A DNA stretch of 64,000 bases, from the NCBI RefSeq assembly GCF_963920485.1, contig NZ_OY986431.1:620001-684000 (forward strand). Direction: 5' to 3'. Source of the DNA: Cyanobium usitatum str. Tous (lineage in GTDB: Bacteria > Cyanobacteriota > Cyanobacteriia > PCC-6307 > Cyanobiaceae). This document shows, one piece after another, positions 15,331 to 24,493 of this stretch. A program made the position numbers and the translations under genes. The notes beneath the pieces are model-generated. The model was given only the letters and a program-made list of their open reading frames with translations, was not told where the DNA came from and made no database searches. Each line of letters starts with the position of its first letter. The first letter of the stretch is position 1.

Positions 15331-18012
15331 TTAGGCGGCTAAAGCGATTTCACTGCCAAGCTCGGCAGCCAGCGACCGATAGTCATTCGGGTTGCAGGAC
15401 AGCAGGATCAGTTGCATGCCGTGGTTGGCCCCTCGGCGCAGCATCTGCTGCAGCGCTTGCAGGCGCTGTTGATCGCTGTTGGTAAAGGCGTCGTCGAATA
15501 TCAACGGCAGGCAATCGTCGTAAGCGGGTTGGAGTACCTCCGCTATGGCCAAGCGCAGGGCGGCGGCTAATTGTTCGCGCATGCCTCCACTTAGCTGCTC
15601 GAAGCCAAAACGGTGTGGGCCCTGCTGAAGTTCGAAATTGCCAAACCCACTTTTGGGGTCAAAGTCCAGGCTTGCCTGGTGCCTGCCGTTTTGCAGGTAG
15701 TGGAGGTAGGGCCCAATGGCCTGCTCCAGCGGTTCGCTGTAGCGCTGGGAGAAATCCTGGCGGCTCTGGTGAAACAGGTTCTGCAACATTTGCAATGCCT
15801 GGGTTTGGAGCTCCAGCGCCTCCAGATCTGCCTGGGCCGACTCCCAGGCGGCCTGGCGATGTTGCACCAATGCCGTTGGATCATCCGAGCTAAGAGTGAG
15901 GCAGCGCTGCTCGTTTTGGCCGCGGCTGGTGAGCAGGGCGTCTTTCTCGCCATCGAGCAGGCGTAGATGCTGCTCGATGGCGCCGCCAGCTGGCAGCTTG
16001 TCGAGTATTTCCTTATCCAGGGCGGTCAACTCCGCCTCCTGGATGAGCAGGGCCTGGCGGCTGCTGTTCACCGCATCTGTTAGTTGCTGCCCATCACCGT
16101 GACTGGCTTTTAGGGCTAGTTGGCGTTCCGCCAAGGTGCTCAGGGAGCCCGTGAGTTGCTCGAGGTTTCGCTCCAGCTCCTGGCTGGATCGGTGCTGCTG
16201 CTCCAGCTGCTGGCGCCAGCTTGTGCGCTCGGCCTCGGCCTGCTGCTGCCTTTGACTGAGCTCATTGGCTTGCCGCCGCAGCTCCTCGATCCAGGCCTCG
16301 AGCTCCGCGCGCCCCTGGGGCAGCTCGCCGCGTTCGGCCAGGCTCTGGCGCTGCAGTTGATGCTGTGCCAGCCGGCTGAGCAGGCGCTGACGCCTGGGCT
16401 CGAGGGCGGCGATCTGCTCTTCCAGGCGACTCCAGGGGATGGCGCTGGCCGCTTGGCGCAGGTTGGCCAGCTCGAGCTCCAGGACCTGGCGCTGCTGGGC
16501 AATCACTTCTGCCGCTTCGCTATTGGCCACGCCAATGGAGATTTGCAGCTCGCGCAGGGCCGCGCCGCTGTGCTGCAGGTCCGCTGCAGCTTGGGCGGTC
16601 GCCTCCCCTCCTCCAGGGCTGATGCGCAGCCGAACCCCGCAGCCCACCGCCAGCTCGGCGCTGCCATTGAGCTGAACCGTTTCCCCAGGGGATAGGGGCT
16701 GGCCGGCGAGGCTCACGGGCTGATCTGACTCAATCAAGCTGATTGCTGTTGCCATGGCCTGGCTACGGGCTTCGGCCTGGGCCCATTGCTGTTCGGCCTG
16801 TCGCAGGGCCTTCACGGCGGCGGCATCGATCGGGGCCAGCTGGGCAAGGCTCTTCTTGCACTGTTCCGCCTGGAGCTGGAGCCGCTGGAATTGTTGTTGA
16901 TGCTCTAGGAGCTGCTGAGCCTCCCGCTCGAGGTTGGCTAGATCGAGCAGTTGCTGGGCTAGCTCGAGACGCTCGACCTGTTGCTGCTGCTGGTTTTTCA
17001 GCTCCTGACAGGCCTGGTCTGAGCTTTGGCAATTGGCTTCCAAGCTGCGGAATTGCTGTTGCCGGCTGCTGCGTTGCAGCTGCCAGTCCTGCTGCTGCGC
17101 CCCTAGTTCGCCCAGCTGCCGCTGCACCGCTTGCAGCTGCGCCTGGGCCTGCTCAAGATTGCTCAGTTCCTGGCGCAGGGGTTCGATCTGGGCTCGCCGC
17201 AGCCGCAATTGGGCCTCCAGCTGGAGAGCCCGCTGCAGCTGCGGCCGCTCCTGGGCTTCGATCAATTGCAACCGTTCACCTATTTGGCGCAGCTGCTCCA
17301 TGGCCGCTTCCAGCTCAGCTTGGAGGGCTTGGGCCTGCTCCAGGTTCAGTAGGGCGCTTGAGCAGCGCTGGCGGGCCGCGGCCAGGGGGGAGCCGGCTTT
17401 GAGCTTGCCTGTGGCCGTGAACTGCTGGTCGAGCCGGATCTGCAGCTGCTCGCTGACCAGGCGATCGAGGGGAGATTCCAGGGCTGCGGCCGCCGCGCCC
17501 CGCTGCTGCAGTTGCTGTACGAGCTGTTCAACGTCGTAGGCCTCGCTGGGGCTGGCCAGCAGGTTGGTGCCCGCCTCCCCCTGGCGCACCCAGAGGTGGG
17601 CCCAGCGCAGCGGCAACTGACTGTGGCGCCTGCCCTCGATCGGTCCATCCACCCCCAGTAGACGGGCCAGCTGCTCCTCCGCCGCCGCCCCCCGCAGGGC
17701 CAGGCCAGCATCGCTGCTGAGCTGGCAGGTGCCACTTGCCCCGGAAAAGCGCTTGCGTAGCTCCCAACGGGCGCCGGCCGCCTCAAAGCCCAGCTCCACC
17801 TCGGGCAGGCCGCTGTGCAGGCGGGAGCGCATTTCGTCTACCGCCCGGCCCGTGGCACTGGCCTTCAGGAACAGCACCTTGTGCAGGGCCTCCACCACCG
17901 TGCTTTTGCCCGCCTCGTTGGGGCCGCCTAGCAGGGTGAAGCGAGGATCAAACTGAAGCTCGAGCTGCTGGTGCAAGCGCACCTGGCGCAGGGTGGCGTG
18001 GAGCAGGCGCAC
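15331..18012 (-). CDS. SbcC/YhaN-like coiled-coil ATPase
   Basis: An 893-residue SMC-like ATPase. Walker A GGPNEAGKST lies at 29-38. A very long Gln/Leu/Ala-rich coiled coil covers about 175-730, interrupted near 440-490 by a globular insert. The C-terminal half-site has the ABC signature FEQLSGGMREQLAAAL and Walker B LPLIFDDAF. The GGPNEAGKST wording matches the YhaN/AAA_27 branch rather than E. coli SbcC. It is encoded two bases after a SbcD-like nuclease, and the pair should form a Mre11-Rad50-type complex acting on DNA ends. Start is a GTG at 18012. Confidence 0.87.
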   Translation of the reverse strand: MRLLHATLRQVRLHQQLELQFDPRFTLLGGPNEAGKSTVVEALHKVLFLKASATGRAVDEMRSRLHSGLPEVELGFEAAGARWELRKRFSGASGTCQLSSDAGLALRGAAAEEQLARLLGVDGPIEGRRHSQLPLRWAHLWVRQGEAGTNLLASPSEAYDVEQLVQQLQQRGAAAAALESPLDRLVSEQLQIRLDQQFTATGKLKAGSPLAAARQRCSSALLNLEQAQALQAELEAAMEQLRQIGERLQLIEAQERPQLQRALQLEAQLRLRRAQIEPLRQELSNLEQAQAQLQAVQRQLGELGAQQQDWQLQRSSRQQQFRSLEANCQSSDQACQELKNQQQQQVERLELAQQLLDLANLEREAQQLLEHQQQFQRLQLQAEQCKKSLAQLAPIDAAAVKALRQAEQQWAQAEARSQAMATAISLIESDQPVSLAGQPLSPGETVQLNGSAELAVGCGVRLRISPGGGEATAQAAADLQHSGAALRELQISIGVANSEAAEVIAQQRQVLELELANLRQAASAIPWSRLEEQIAALEPRRQRLLSRLAQHQLQRQSLAERGELPQGRAELEAWIEELRRQANELSQRQQQAEAERTSWRQQLEQQHRSSQELERNLEQLTGSLSTLAERQLALKASHGDGQQLTDAVNSSRQALLIQEAELTALDKEILDKLPAGGAIEQHLRLLDGEKDALLTSRGQNEQRCLTLSSDDPTALVQHRQAAWESAQADLEALELQTQALQMLQNLFHQSRQDFSQRYSEPLEQAIGPYLHYLQNGRHQASLDFDPKSGFGNFELQQGPHRFGFEQLSGGMREQLAAALRLAIAEVLQPAYDDCLPLIFDDAFTNSDQQRLQALQQMLRRGANHGMQLILLSCNPNDYRSLAAELGSEIALAA

Positions 18013-18014
18013 AT

Positions 18015-19214
18015 CTAGCCCTGCAACTGGGCCACGGTCTGGTGCAGCTCGCTGAGGGCTAGACGCACCACCGTGGGGTCGGCGTCACCAGGGGTCTTCA
18101 GGCAGCGATGCAGCTCTTGAGCAACCCGGGCAACCAGGGGATCGCCGGGGCGCTGGGTGAGCTCGGCTAGTTCGGCATCTCCGGGCGCCGCTTCACAGCG
18201 ACCCCGCAGCTTCAGGCGCAACAGCTGGGCATCCAGGCGCTCCAGCAGCTCCGCGTAGCGGCGATGGCCAGCCAGGCTGAGGCTGCCGCCCACCTCCAGC
18301 AGCAGCAGGTCGCTGCCGATGCGCCCGCCAAGCAGGCTTTCCAGCTGAGCTTCGAGTCGCTCAAGATCGCTGTCTTGCTGCAGTTGGATGCGCATCGGAT
18401 GCCAGCTCAGCGCTCCGGTGGCCAAGGGGCTCACCTTGGGCAGCACGCCCCGCCCAATCTGCACCTGCAACACCTGGCCGCAGCGGTAGTCGGCGCTGCG
18501 GGGAAAGCGATCTGCTTCGGGGGTGCCGCTGTACCAAACCTTCTCCGATACCCGTTTGAGGCCGTGCCAGTCGCCTAAGGCCACATAGTCAACATGCTCC
18601 AACCAGGCCCCCTCCAGCCGCAGACGATTACTGGCATCGCCGGGGTTGTCGTCGTCTGTCTCGCCAGCGGCATCAAGGTCGGTGGCACTAAAACCGTGAA
18701 CAGAGCCATGGGCGAGCACCAACCGGGGCTTGTTATTAGGCAGCTCAGACCAGTTGAGGCCGTTGAGCCAGCCGCAGGGATCGCTTGCATCAGTGCGACG
18801 CAGAAGCGGGCAGGGCAGCACCACCACGCTCTTCAGTTCGATGGGTGTGGCCTGCAGCAGCACCTGCAGGTTGGCGGCGCGGCGCCCCTGCTCCGCCTGG
18901 AAATAGGGCGTATGCCACACACTGCCTGGGGCACCGTGGTCGTGGTTGCCGGGGATCACCAGCACGGCACAAGGGATCGCGCCGATGGCGGCACACACGG
19001 CACTCACATCCGCTGCCCCAGGCGTGGGTGAGTCGAACAGATCCCCAGCCACCACGACCAACTCGGCTGCTGTGGCGGCGGCGTGGGTTGCGATCCGGCC
19101 GATTGCCTGGAGCCGCACCTGGCGCAGCAGGGCGCGTTTGTCTGGATCGCTGACCCGGGCGTAGGGCTTGCCGATCTGCCAGTCGGCGCTGTGCAGCAGG
19201 GTGACGGGTGGCAA
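18015..19214 (-). CDS. SbcD/YhaO-like DNA exonuclease
   Basis: A 399-residue Mre11-type metallophosphoesterase. The phosphodiesterase motifs are clear: LLHSADWQIGKP at 6-17, VVVAGDLFDSP at about 52-62, VIPGNHDHGAPGS at about 86-98, and VLAHGSVHGF and ALGDWHGLKRV further on. These hold the two catalytic metal ions. It is followed two bases later by its ATPase partner, the SbcC/YhaN-like gene. Together they should process DNA ends and hairpins. Start is a TTG at 19214. Confidence 0.88.
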   Translation of the reverse strand: MPPVTLLHSADWQIGKPYARVSDPDKRALLRQVRLQAIGRIATHAAATAAELVVVAGDLFDSPTPGAADVSAVCAAIGAIPCAVLVIPGNHDHGAPGSVWHTPYFQAEQGRRAANLQVLLQATPIELKSVVVLPCPLLRRTDASDPCGWLNGLNWSELPNNKPRLVLAHGSVHGFSATDLDAAGETDDDNPGDASNRLRLEGAWLEHVDYVALGDWHGLKRVSEKVWYSGTPEADRFPRSADYRCGQVLQVQIGRGVLPKVSPLATGALSWHPMRIQLQQDSDLERLEAQLESLLGGRIGSDLLLLEVGGSLSLAGHRRYAELLERLDAQLLRLKLRGRCEAAPGDAELAELTQRPGDPLVARVAQELHRCLKTPGDADPTVVRLALSELHQTVAQLQG

Positions 19215-19302
19215 GGGTCTAGCCAGGGCCCAGGTGGCGGCGTAAGACCCTGTTTAGCGCCTGCAGGCGCACACTGGAATCATCGATAGCAAGATTGCCA
19301 AG

Positions 19303-19668
19303 GTGCTGCAGACGCTGTTGCGGGGATTGGGGTTGGCCAGATTGGCCTTGTTAGCCGTGGTGATGGCGGCGCTGGTGATCAGCGCAGGCCCGGCCTGGGC
19401 TGACCCTGGGGCAGATGGGGCAGAGCTGTTCGCCAACCATTGCGCTGGTTGCCACGTCAATGGCGGCAACATCATTCGCCGCGGCAAAAACCTGCACCTG
19501 GCGGCCCTGGAGCGCAATGGCATAGACGGTCCGGAGCGCATCGCCGTAATAGCCGCCGCTGGCCAGGGTCAGATGTCTGGCTATGCCGCCGTGCTTGGGG
19601 ACGGCGGAGCAGAGGCGGTGGCTGCCTACGTGTGGCAGCAGGCCCAGCTGGATTGGCCCAAGGGTTGA
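19303..19668 (+). CDS. Cytochrome c6-like monohaem cytochrome
   Basis: A 121-residue exported class I cytochrome c. A signal peptide ends near PAWADP (residue 34). The haem attachment site CAGCH is at 47-51, and M91 in GQMSGY is the likely sixth ligand. ELFANHCAGCHVNGGN and the C-terminal AYVWQQAQLDWPKG match cytochrome c6, the lumenal electron carrier from cytochrome b6f to photosystem I. It could also be a c6B/c6C-type paralogue, since MSGY replaces the usual MPAF. Start is a GTG at 19303 with no ATG upstream. Confidence 0.84.
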   Translation: MLQTLLRGLGLARLALLAVVMAALVISAGPAWADPGADGAELFANHCAGCHVNGGNIIRRGKNLHLAALERNGIDGPERIAVIAAAGQGQMSGYAAVLGDGGAEAVAAYVWQQAQLDWPKG

Positions 19669-19675
19669 ACTTGCT

Positions 19676-19942
19676 TCAGAAGGCCTGGATCCAGGGATAC
19701 ACCTGCACCTCAGTCCAGATGCCATTGCGCCAGTAGACATCTGCCTTGACAAGGGCTTCAACCTGCTCCTTGCTGCCCGCCTCGTAGATACCGAACACGT
19801 GGGTGCTGCCTTCGGTGGGGCCCAGGGTGATCAGGGTGCCGGCGTCCTTAAGGCCCTGCAGTCCGGCCAGGTGCTCCTCCCGATAGGGGCTGCGCTTTTC
19901 GAGGGCGTTATCGCAGTAGGTGCCCCAGAGCACAAAGCGCAT
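19676..19942 (-). CDS. YCII-family protein
   Basis: An 88-residue YciI-like protein (LEKRSPYREEHLAGLQGLKD, GPTEGSTHVFGIYEAGSKEQ, ALVKADVYWRNGIW). The His and Asp in REEHL and KADVY occupy positions conserved in the YCII fold, related to ferredoxin-like dimeric domains and often listed as possible enzymes. Function unknown. It converges on the cytochrome gene with a 7-base gap. Confidence 0.83.
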   Translation of the reverse strand: MRFVLWGTYCDNALEKRSPYREEHLAGLQGLKDAGTLITLGPTEGSTHVFGIYEAGSKEQVEALVKADVYWRNGIWTEVQVYPWIQAF

Positions 19943-20040
19943 GGTGATGGGAGTGATCGGGGCCTGACATTACGGGGTTACCGGCTTACTGACTGCCGAT
20001 CAATGGTGTTAAGACAGGGGTTACAAGCATCCTTATTCTC

Positions 20041-20301
20041 GTGTTGCGATCCTTTCTCGTTCTTGCGGGTGCTGCCTTTTTCGCGGCTCCTGCCCACGCC
20101 AACATGGTGAAGCAGATCATCGTCGGTAAATGCTCCAGCGCCATGCAGGATGACTTCAAAAAGGCAGGCAAAACACCACCTGCTGGGATGGTCGACGAGA
20201 CCTGCGGTTGCATTGCCGACGGCATGCTCAACAGACGGCAGAGCTTGGATCAGGCCAAGGACGTTTGCGTCAAGCAGACGACGGCCAAATACAACCCTTG
20301 A
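20041..20301 (+). CDS. Small exported cysteine-containing hypothetical protein
   Basis: An 86-residue protein with a clear signal peptide (LVLAGAAFFAAPAHA, cleavage near residue 20). The mature part has four cysteines, one in GKCSSAMQ, two in TCGCIADGM and one in KDVCVKQ, a pattern suited to two disulfides in a small helical fold. No family recognised. It starts with GTG at 20041 and ends 11 bases before the aminotransferase start. Confidence 0.65.
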   Translation: MLRSFLVLAGAAFFAAPAHANMVKQIIVGKCSSAMQDDFKKAGKTPPAGMVDETCGCIADGMLNRRQSLDQAKDVCVKQTTAKYNP

Positions 20302-20312
20302 GTCTTAGGGCC

Positions 20313-21557
20313 GTGAGCGATCCCGCTTACCCCCTACCAAACCCAAGCCAGCGGTTGGCGAAGGTGCTCAGCCCAGTCATTCCTGAGCTGGCTGCCCTGA
20401 TGCACCAGACCCCCGGCACCCTGTCGCTTGCCCAGGGCATGGTGGGCTGGGATCCGCCACCAGGCGTAGCTCTTGCCGTGGCCGAGGCTCTGGCGGCCGG
20501 GGGGCCAGCCCTGCACCGTTATGGCCCACTCCAAGGTGATCCAGAGCTGCTGGAGGCGATCACCGCCAAGCTCACCAACCAAAACGGCCTCGATCTCATA
20601 GGGGCTGAGCTGCTGGTCACAGCCGGCAGCAACATGGCCTTCAACGCAGTGGCTCAAGTGATCGCAGCGGGTCCCCCCGGGGAACCCAGCGAGGTGATCC
20701 TGCCTGTGCCCTTTTATTTCAACCACGTGATGGCGGTGCAGCTGGCCGGTGCGGTGCCGGTACCGGTGCAGGCCGGCCTGATACCCGATCCCGTGCGGTT
20801 GGCGGCGGCAATCACCCCGCGCACCCGGGCCATCGTCACCGTGTCGCCAAATAACCCCAGCGGCGTGGTGATTCCGGCCCAGGTGCTGGCGGCGATCAAC
20901 CAGCTCTGTGCGTTGCACGGCCTGTTTCACATCAGCGATGAGGCCTATGAGCAGTTCGTTTACGGCGAGGAGCCCCACTGGAGCGCCGCTTCCCGGCCCG
21001 GCAGCGCCGCCCACACCCTTTCGCTGCATTCGCTTTCTAAGGCCTACGGCCTGGCGGGCTGGCGCTTGGGCTACATGGCCGTACCCCAGGCGCTGCTGCC
21101 TCCCTTGTTAAAGGTGCAGGACACGGTGCTGATTTGTCCGCCCCGACTCACCCAGCACGCCGCTCGGGCCGCCCTAGCTGCCGGGCCGGCCTGGTGCGCG
21201 CCCCGGATCGCAGCCCTGGCGGAGCTGCGCCTGCAGCTGCTGGCTGCAGTGGCAGCGCAGCAGGCTCAAGGTTTGCCGGTGCGTTTGCTGGCTCAGCCCG
21301 ATGGGGCCTTCTACGCCCTGCTGCAAGTTGCAGCGCCGTTTCCCTTCTCTGCGGACACGCTGATGCGGCGGCTGGTGCTCGAGCACCGGGTAGCGACCCT
21401 GAGTGGCGGCAGCTTCGGCCTGGATTCCAGCGACGCTGGGCCGGTGTTGCGGCTCAGCTACGGCCTGCTCGACGCTGCGGATCTGGCTGAGGCCCTCGAT
21501 CGGCTGTTCAGCGGCCTGCGCCGCCTGCTGGCTACAGCTGGCCCCAGCGACCCATGA
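20313..21557 (+). CDS. Fold-type I (class I/II) aminotransferase
   Basis: A 414-residue PLP-dependent aminotransferase. HRYGPLQGDPELLEAI, VTAGSNMAFNAV, VSPNNPSGVVIP and SDEAYEQFVYG contact the cofactor; the PLP lysine is in SLHSLSKAYGLAGWRLGY, and the substrate-arginine region is near LRLSYGL. It resembles the aspartate/aromatic transaminase group, but the substrate cannot be named. The frame extends further upstream over the preceding small gene; the GTG at 20313 gives a normal N-terminus. Its last 26 bases overlap the convergent methyltransferase gene. Confidence 0.87.
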   Translation: MSDPAYPLPNPSQRLAKVLSPVIPELAALMHQTPGTLSLAQGMVGWDPPPGVALAVAEALAAGGPALHRYGPLQGDPELLEAITAKLTNQNGLDLIGAELLVTAGSNMAFNAVAQVIAAGPPGEPSEVILPVPFYFNHVMAVQLAGAVPVPVQAGLIPDPVRLAAAITPRTRAIVTVSPNNPSGVVIPAQVLAAINQLCALHGLFHISDEAYEQFVYGEEPHWSAASRPGSAAHTLSLHSLSKAYGLAGWRLGYMAVPQALLPPLLKVQDTVLICPPRLTQHAARAALAAGPAWCAPRIAALAELRLQLLAAVAAQQAQGLPVRLLAQPDGAFYALLQVAAPFPFSADTLMRRLVLEHRVATLSGGSFGLDSSDAGPVLRLSYGLLDAADLAEALDRLFSGLRRLLATAGPSDP

Positions 21558-22296
21558 AGGGCCAGCGCACCAGCAGCGCGGCTTGCCCCATCTCGGGCCA
21601 TAGGGACTCCAGCTCAGCCTGAAGGTTGGGGAGCGGATCACTGCCGGCCTCGCGGCTGCGCTGCACCGCTGACCAGGTGCCGATATGGGCGATCAGTTCG
21701 TCCAGGGTCCAGTGGCGTTCGATCCATAGCCCCGCCGGAAACTGCCACTCCTCAGCTGGGAAGGCCAAACCGGCGAAGCTCTGCTCCACCCAGCGGCGCT
21801 CGGCGGGCCACCAGGGGGCCAGGGTGACGCTGTGGAACGCATCTAGTGATGACTGGAGCCGTTGATCCGCCAAGCGCAACGGCAGGTAGCCAATCCATGC
21901 CACCACAGCCCCCGATTTGCACACTCGCCGCACTTCGGTGTTGAAAGCATCGCCGGCAAACCAGTGCACTGCGGCTGCCACCAGCACCCCGTCGACGCTG
22001 GCGCTGTCCAGGCCACTGCTGCATGCATCAGCTAGCTGATAGCTGATCTGGGGGTGGGGCCGGGCGGCTGCGAGCTGGGCCGCACTGGCGTCTGTGGCAA
22101 TCACCCGGGCACCGGCGGTGGCTAGGTCGATTGCGGCCTGGCCGCTGCCACAGCCGCAGTCCCACACCAGGGGGTTGCTGATCAGGCGGCCCAGGAAGAG
22201 ATCGAAGAAGGCAGCGGGGTAGGTGATTCGGTGGCGGGCGTAGGCCGCGGCCACCGCGCTGAATAGCTTGGTCGCCTCGTTGCTTGCCTCGTTCAT
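21532..22296 (-). CDS. Class I SAM-dependent methyltransferase
   Basis: A 254-residue methyltransferase with the SAM-binding motif VWDCGCGSGQAAIDLA (about 44-59), an acidic loop IATDASAAQL and a post-motif SVDGVLVAAAVHWF. HWF is common in the Methyltransf_11 group resembling trans-aconitate and UbiE-like enzymes. The substrate is not evident. It overlaps the upstream DUF938 gene by 4 bases, so two methyltransferases are coupled. Confidence 0.84.
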   Translation of the reverse strand: MNEASNEATKLFSAVAAAYARHRITYPAAFFDLFLGRLISNPLVWDCGCGSGQAAIDLATAGARVIATDASAAQLAAARPHPQISYQLADACSSGLDSASVDGVLVAAAVHWFAGDAFNTEVRRVCKSGAVVAWIGYLPLRLADQRLQSSLDAFHSVTLAPWWPAERRWVEQSFAGLAFPAEEWQFPAGLWIERHWTLDELIAHIGTWSAVQRSREAGSDPLPNLQAELESLWPEMGQAALLVRWPFMGRWGQL

Positions 22297-22880
22297 CGAC
22301 GCTCGAGCACCAGCATTCGATTGTTGGCCGGCAGGGGCAGATCGGCTATGCGCTCGAGGCCGAGGTTTTGGGCTTGCTGCACCAGCTCACTGGCATCACG
22401 CACCCCCATGGTTGGATCGATGCTGCGCATGTGCTGGTCGAAGGCGGCGTTGCTGGCGGCAGTGTGTACGCCGCCGTCGTGGAAGGGGCCGTAGAGCAGC
22501 AGCAGCCCACTCGGCCGCAACACCCGCGAGGCTCCGGCTAGTAGATGCGGTACGGCCGCCGCCGACATGATGTGGCAGGTGTTGGCGCTGAAAACAGCAT
22601 CGAAGCCCTGGCGTGGCCACTGCCCAGCGTCCGTGACATCCAGGGCGATGGCGGGTGGCAGCGTGGGGCTCTGGGCCTCCAGCTGGGCTTGCAGATCCAT
22701 GAGGCTCTCTTGGCGCTCACTGGTCTGCCAGGTAATGCCTGCTATCTGCTGGCAGAAGAAAGCTGCGTGCTGGCCGCTGCCTGAGCCGATCTCCAGTACT
22801 TGGGCGTGGGCAGGCAGCCACTCTTTAAGCACAGCCAAGATCGGCCCTTTGTTGCGCTCGCAGGCGGGGGAAAACAGCAT
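22293..22880 (-). CDS. DUF938-family SAM methyltransferase
   Basis: A 195-residue protein of the DUF938 group. SPACERNKGPIL at the N-terminus and VLEIGSGSGQHAAFF (SAM site) are characteristic; SANTCHIMS and LLYGPFHDGG follow. Function unknown, though the fold is that of a Rossmann methyltransferase. The start codon lies in a 17-base tandem duplication (22874-22907) that creates a second, out-of-frame ATG upstream. It overlaps the next gene by an ATGA. Confidence 0.85.
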   Translation of the reverse strand: MLFSPACERNKGPILAVLKEWLPAHAQVLEIGSGSGQHAAFFCQQIAGITWQTSERQESLMDLQAQLEAQSPTLPPAIALDVTDAGQWPRQGFDAVFSANTCHIMSAAAVPHLLAGASRVLRPSGLLLLYGPFHDGGVHTAASNAAFDQHMRSIDPTMGVRDASELVQQAQNLGLERIADLPLPANNRMLVLERR

Positions 22881-22907
22881 GAGGGGAAAAACAGCATGAG
22901 GGGAAAT
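22874..22907. repeat. 17-base tandem duplication spanning a start codon
   Basis: The unit ACAGCATGAGGGGAAAA is present twice in succession (the last base differs). On the minus strand each copy contains TCATGCTGTTTT; only the downstream copy's ATG (22880) is in frame with the DUF938 gene. Confidence 0.85.
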
Positions 22908-22927
22908 CCCTGCAGCCTGATCGGGGC

Positions 22928-23743
22928 TTAAGCGTCGAGCCCGGCCCGCAGCTCGGCGCAGAAGCGCCCGGCCGCGGCGGCAACGTCGCCCTGCTGGCCA
23001 TGGGCGGCCGCCATCACTTTCACTAGGGCACTGCCCACAATTGCCCCATCGGCGCCCCAGTCGCGCACCTGGCGGGCTTGCTCGGGGTCGGAAATGCCAA
23101 AGCCCACGGCGATTGGCGTATCTCCCAGGGTCTTGAGCTGGCCCACCAGATCGCCCACCCGGGATTCAAGGTTTGTGCGCACCCCGGTCACGCCGGTGAC
23201 GCTCACCAGGTAGGTGAAGCCGCGGCTTGCCTGATGGATTCTTCCCATGCGCTCGGCTGGCGTGGTGGGCGCCACTAGCAGCACCAGATCGAGGCCGGCA
23301 GCTGCTGCGATTGCTGAGAGTTTCTCGGCCTCTTCAAGGGGTAGGTCGGGCACCACCAAGCCGGCGGCTCCGGCGGTGGCGGCGGCGGCACAGAAGGCCT
23401 CCATGCCGCGGTTGAGCAAGGGGTTGCTGTAGGTGAACAGCACCACCGGCATGGTCAGTTCACCCTTGAGGGAGCTGAGCATCTCCAGCACCCCGGCTGG
23501 AGTGGTGCGAGCCTTCAGTGCTCGGCTGGCAGCGGCCTGGATCACCGGTCCATCGGCCAAGGGATCGCTGTAGGGGATGCCTAGCTCCACCAGGTCGGCG
23601 CCATTGGCCTGCAGGGCCAGCAGGCTGGCCCGGGTGTGGGCCAGATCCGGATCGCCCGCCATCAAAAACGGCATCAGGGCGCAGCGTCCCCTTTGGCGAA
23701 GGGAGCTGAAACGCTGCTGGATTTGGGTAGGGGCGGCAGACAC
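22928..23743 (-). CDS. trpA: Tryptophan synthase alpha subunit
   Basis: A 271-residue TIM-barrel enzyme that cleaves indole-3-glycerol phosphate to indole and glyceraldehyde 3-phosphate; indole is passed to TrpB. Catalytic Glu and Asp lie in [19 protein letters not shown], and the phosphate-binding region in [11 protein letters not shown] and [11 protein letters not shown]. Length is standard. The start is a GTG at 23743. No other trp genes are nearby; it is followed in cyanobacterial fashion by the DUF3007-like and ndhL genes. Confidence 0.95.
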   Translation of the reverse strand: MSAAPTQIQQRFSSLRQRGRCALMPFLMAGDPDLAHTRASLLALQANGADLVELGIPYSDPLADGPVIQAAASRALKARTTPAGVLEMLSSLKGELTMPVVLFTYSNPLLNRGMEAFCAAAATAGAAGLVVPDLPLEEAEKLSAIAAAAGLDLVLLVAPTTPAERMGRIHQASRGFTYLVSVTGVTGVRTNLESRVGDLVGQLKTLGDTPIAVGFGISDPEQARQVRDWGADGAIVGSALVKVMAAAHGQQGDVAAAAGRFCAELRAGLDA

Positions 23744-23772
23744 AGCAGCAAGAAGGGCTTCGGCCAGTGAGC

Positions 23773-24114
23773 CTATGCCTCGCCCTGGGGAGCTTCCGGC
23801 AGCTGGCCCGTTTCGCGCAGCAGGCGCTCCTGCTCTTCAGGGCTGAGGGCGTCAAACTTGCGCTGCAGGGTTTCCGTGGTGAAAGCGTCGTAGGCCTCGC
23901 GGTATTGGCGCCGCTGCTGGATAAAGGTCATTTTGCCTGTGACCACCCGAAATAGGTAGCTGCCCGTCCAGGCAAGTACCAGCACCATCAGCAGGGCAGA
24001 GGCGGCGATACCAGCAGAAAAGCCCTCAAAGCCCCCGGCCTGAAAAAGCCAATAACCGCCGCCGCCCAAGCCAAATACCCCTAGGGCCAGCAGCAGGGCC
24101 CGTCCGTTGGTCAT
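23773..24114 (-). CDS. DUF3007-like two-helix membrane protein
   Basis: A 113-residue protein with two transmembrane helices (about 5-27 and 33-57) followed by a charged cytoplasmic tail, [20 protein letters not shown] and [12 protein letters not shown]. This pattern matches the cyanobacterial DUF3007 family. It overlaps the ndhL stop by 4 bases (ATGA) and precedes trpA on the same strand. Function unknown; the neighbour suggests a link to the NDH-1 complex but this is only positional. Confidence 0.78.
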   Translation of the reverse strand: MTNGRALLLALGVFGLGGGGYWLFQAGGFEGFSAGIAASALLMVLVLAWTGSYLFRVVTGKMTFIQQRRQYREAYDAFTTETLQRKFDALSPEEQERLLRETGQLPEAPQGEA

Positions 24115-24368
24115 GAGAGCACGTTGCCCTGGCCTGCCATGCGCAGGTTGATGAAGGGAGCAAACAAAATCAGACCAGGGAAAAACAGAAACACCAGTCC
24201 GTAGACCCCTAAGCGCTCGAGCTTGCCCATCACCGTCCAACGCTTGATCATCCAGGCGTAGAGCAGCAGGGGCACAGCTACTAGATAGGCGCCTGCGATC
24301 AGGGCGTAAGCCACCAGAACCAGCAGCAGATCAGGCGAAACGGATTGAAGAAACCCGGGCAGCTGCAC
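24111..24368 (-). CDS. ndhL: NAD(P)H-quinone oxidoreductase subunit L (NdhL)
   Basis: An 85-residue NDH-1 subunit. [20 protein letters not shown] and [14 protein letters not shown] are characteristic, followed by a second pair of hydrophobic segments, [20 protein letters not shown]. NdhL is a small membrane subunit specific to cyanobacterial and plastid NDH-1, used in cyclic electron flow and CO2 uptake. The frame continues upstream across the tRNA gene; the GTG at 24368 gives the family length. It overlaps the DUF3007-like start. Confidence 0.85.
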   Translation of the reverse strand: MQLPGFLQSVSPDLLLVLVAYALIAGAYLVAVPLLLYAWMIKRWTVMGKLERLGVYGLVFLFFPGLILFAPFINLRMAGQGNVLS

Positions 24369-24409
24369 GGCAAACCTTCGTGTTGCCACCAATTTAGGAT
24401 GGCCGAGTA

Positions 24410-24493
24410 GGGGGCATGGCGGAATTGGTAGACGCAGCGGACTTAAAATCCGCAGACGGCAACGTTGTGGGGGTTCAAGTCCCCCTGCCCCCA
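24410..24493 (+). tRNA. tRNA-Leu (UAA), no intron
   Basis: A complete 84-base cloverleaf. The acceptor stem GGGGGCA (24410-24416) pairs with TGCCCCC (24486-24492), discriminator A. The D-arm contains TGGTAGACGC. The anticodon stem GCGGA/TCCGC encloses the loop CTTAAAA, giving anticodon TAA (24444-24446). A variable arm and the T-arm GGGGGTTCAAGTCCCCC follow. No CCA is encoded. Many cyanobacteria interrupt this gene with a group I intron in the anticodon loop; here it is continuous. Confidence 0.95.

Noticed and set aside
20208-20312. Upstream extension of the aminotransferase
   Set aside because: It overlaps the preceding small exported gene and adds no family sequence; the GTG at 20313 fits.
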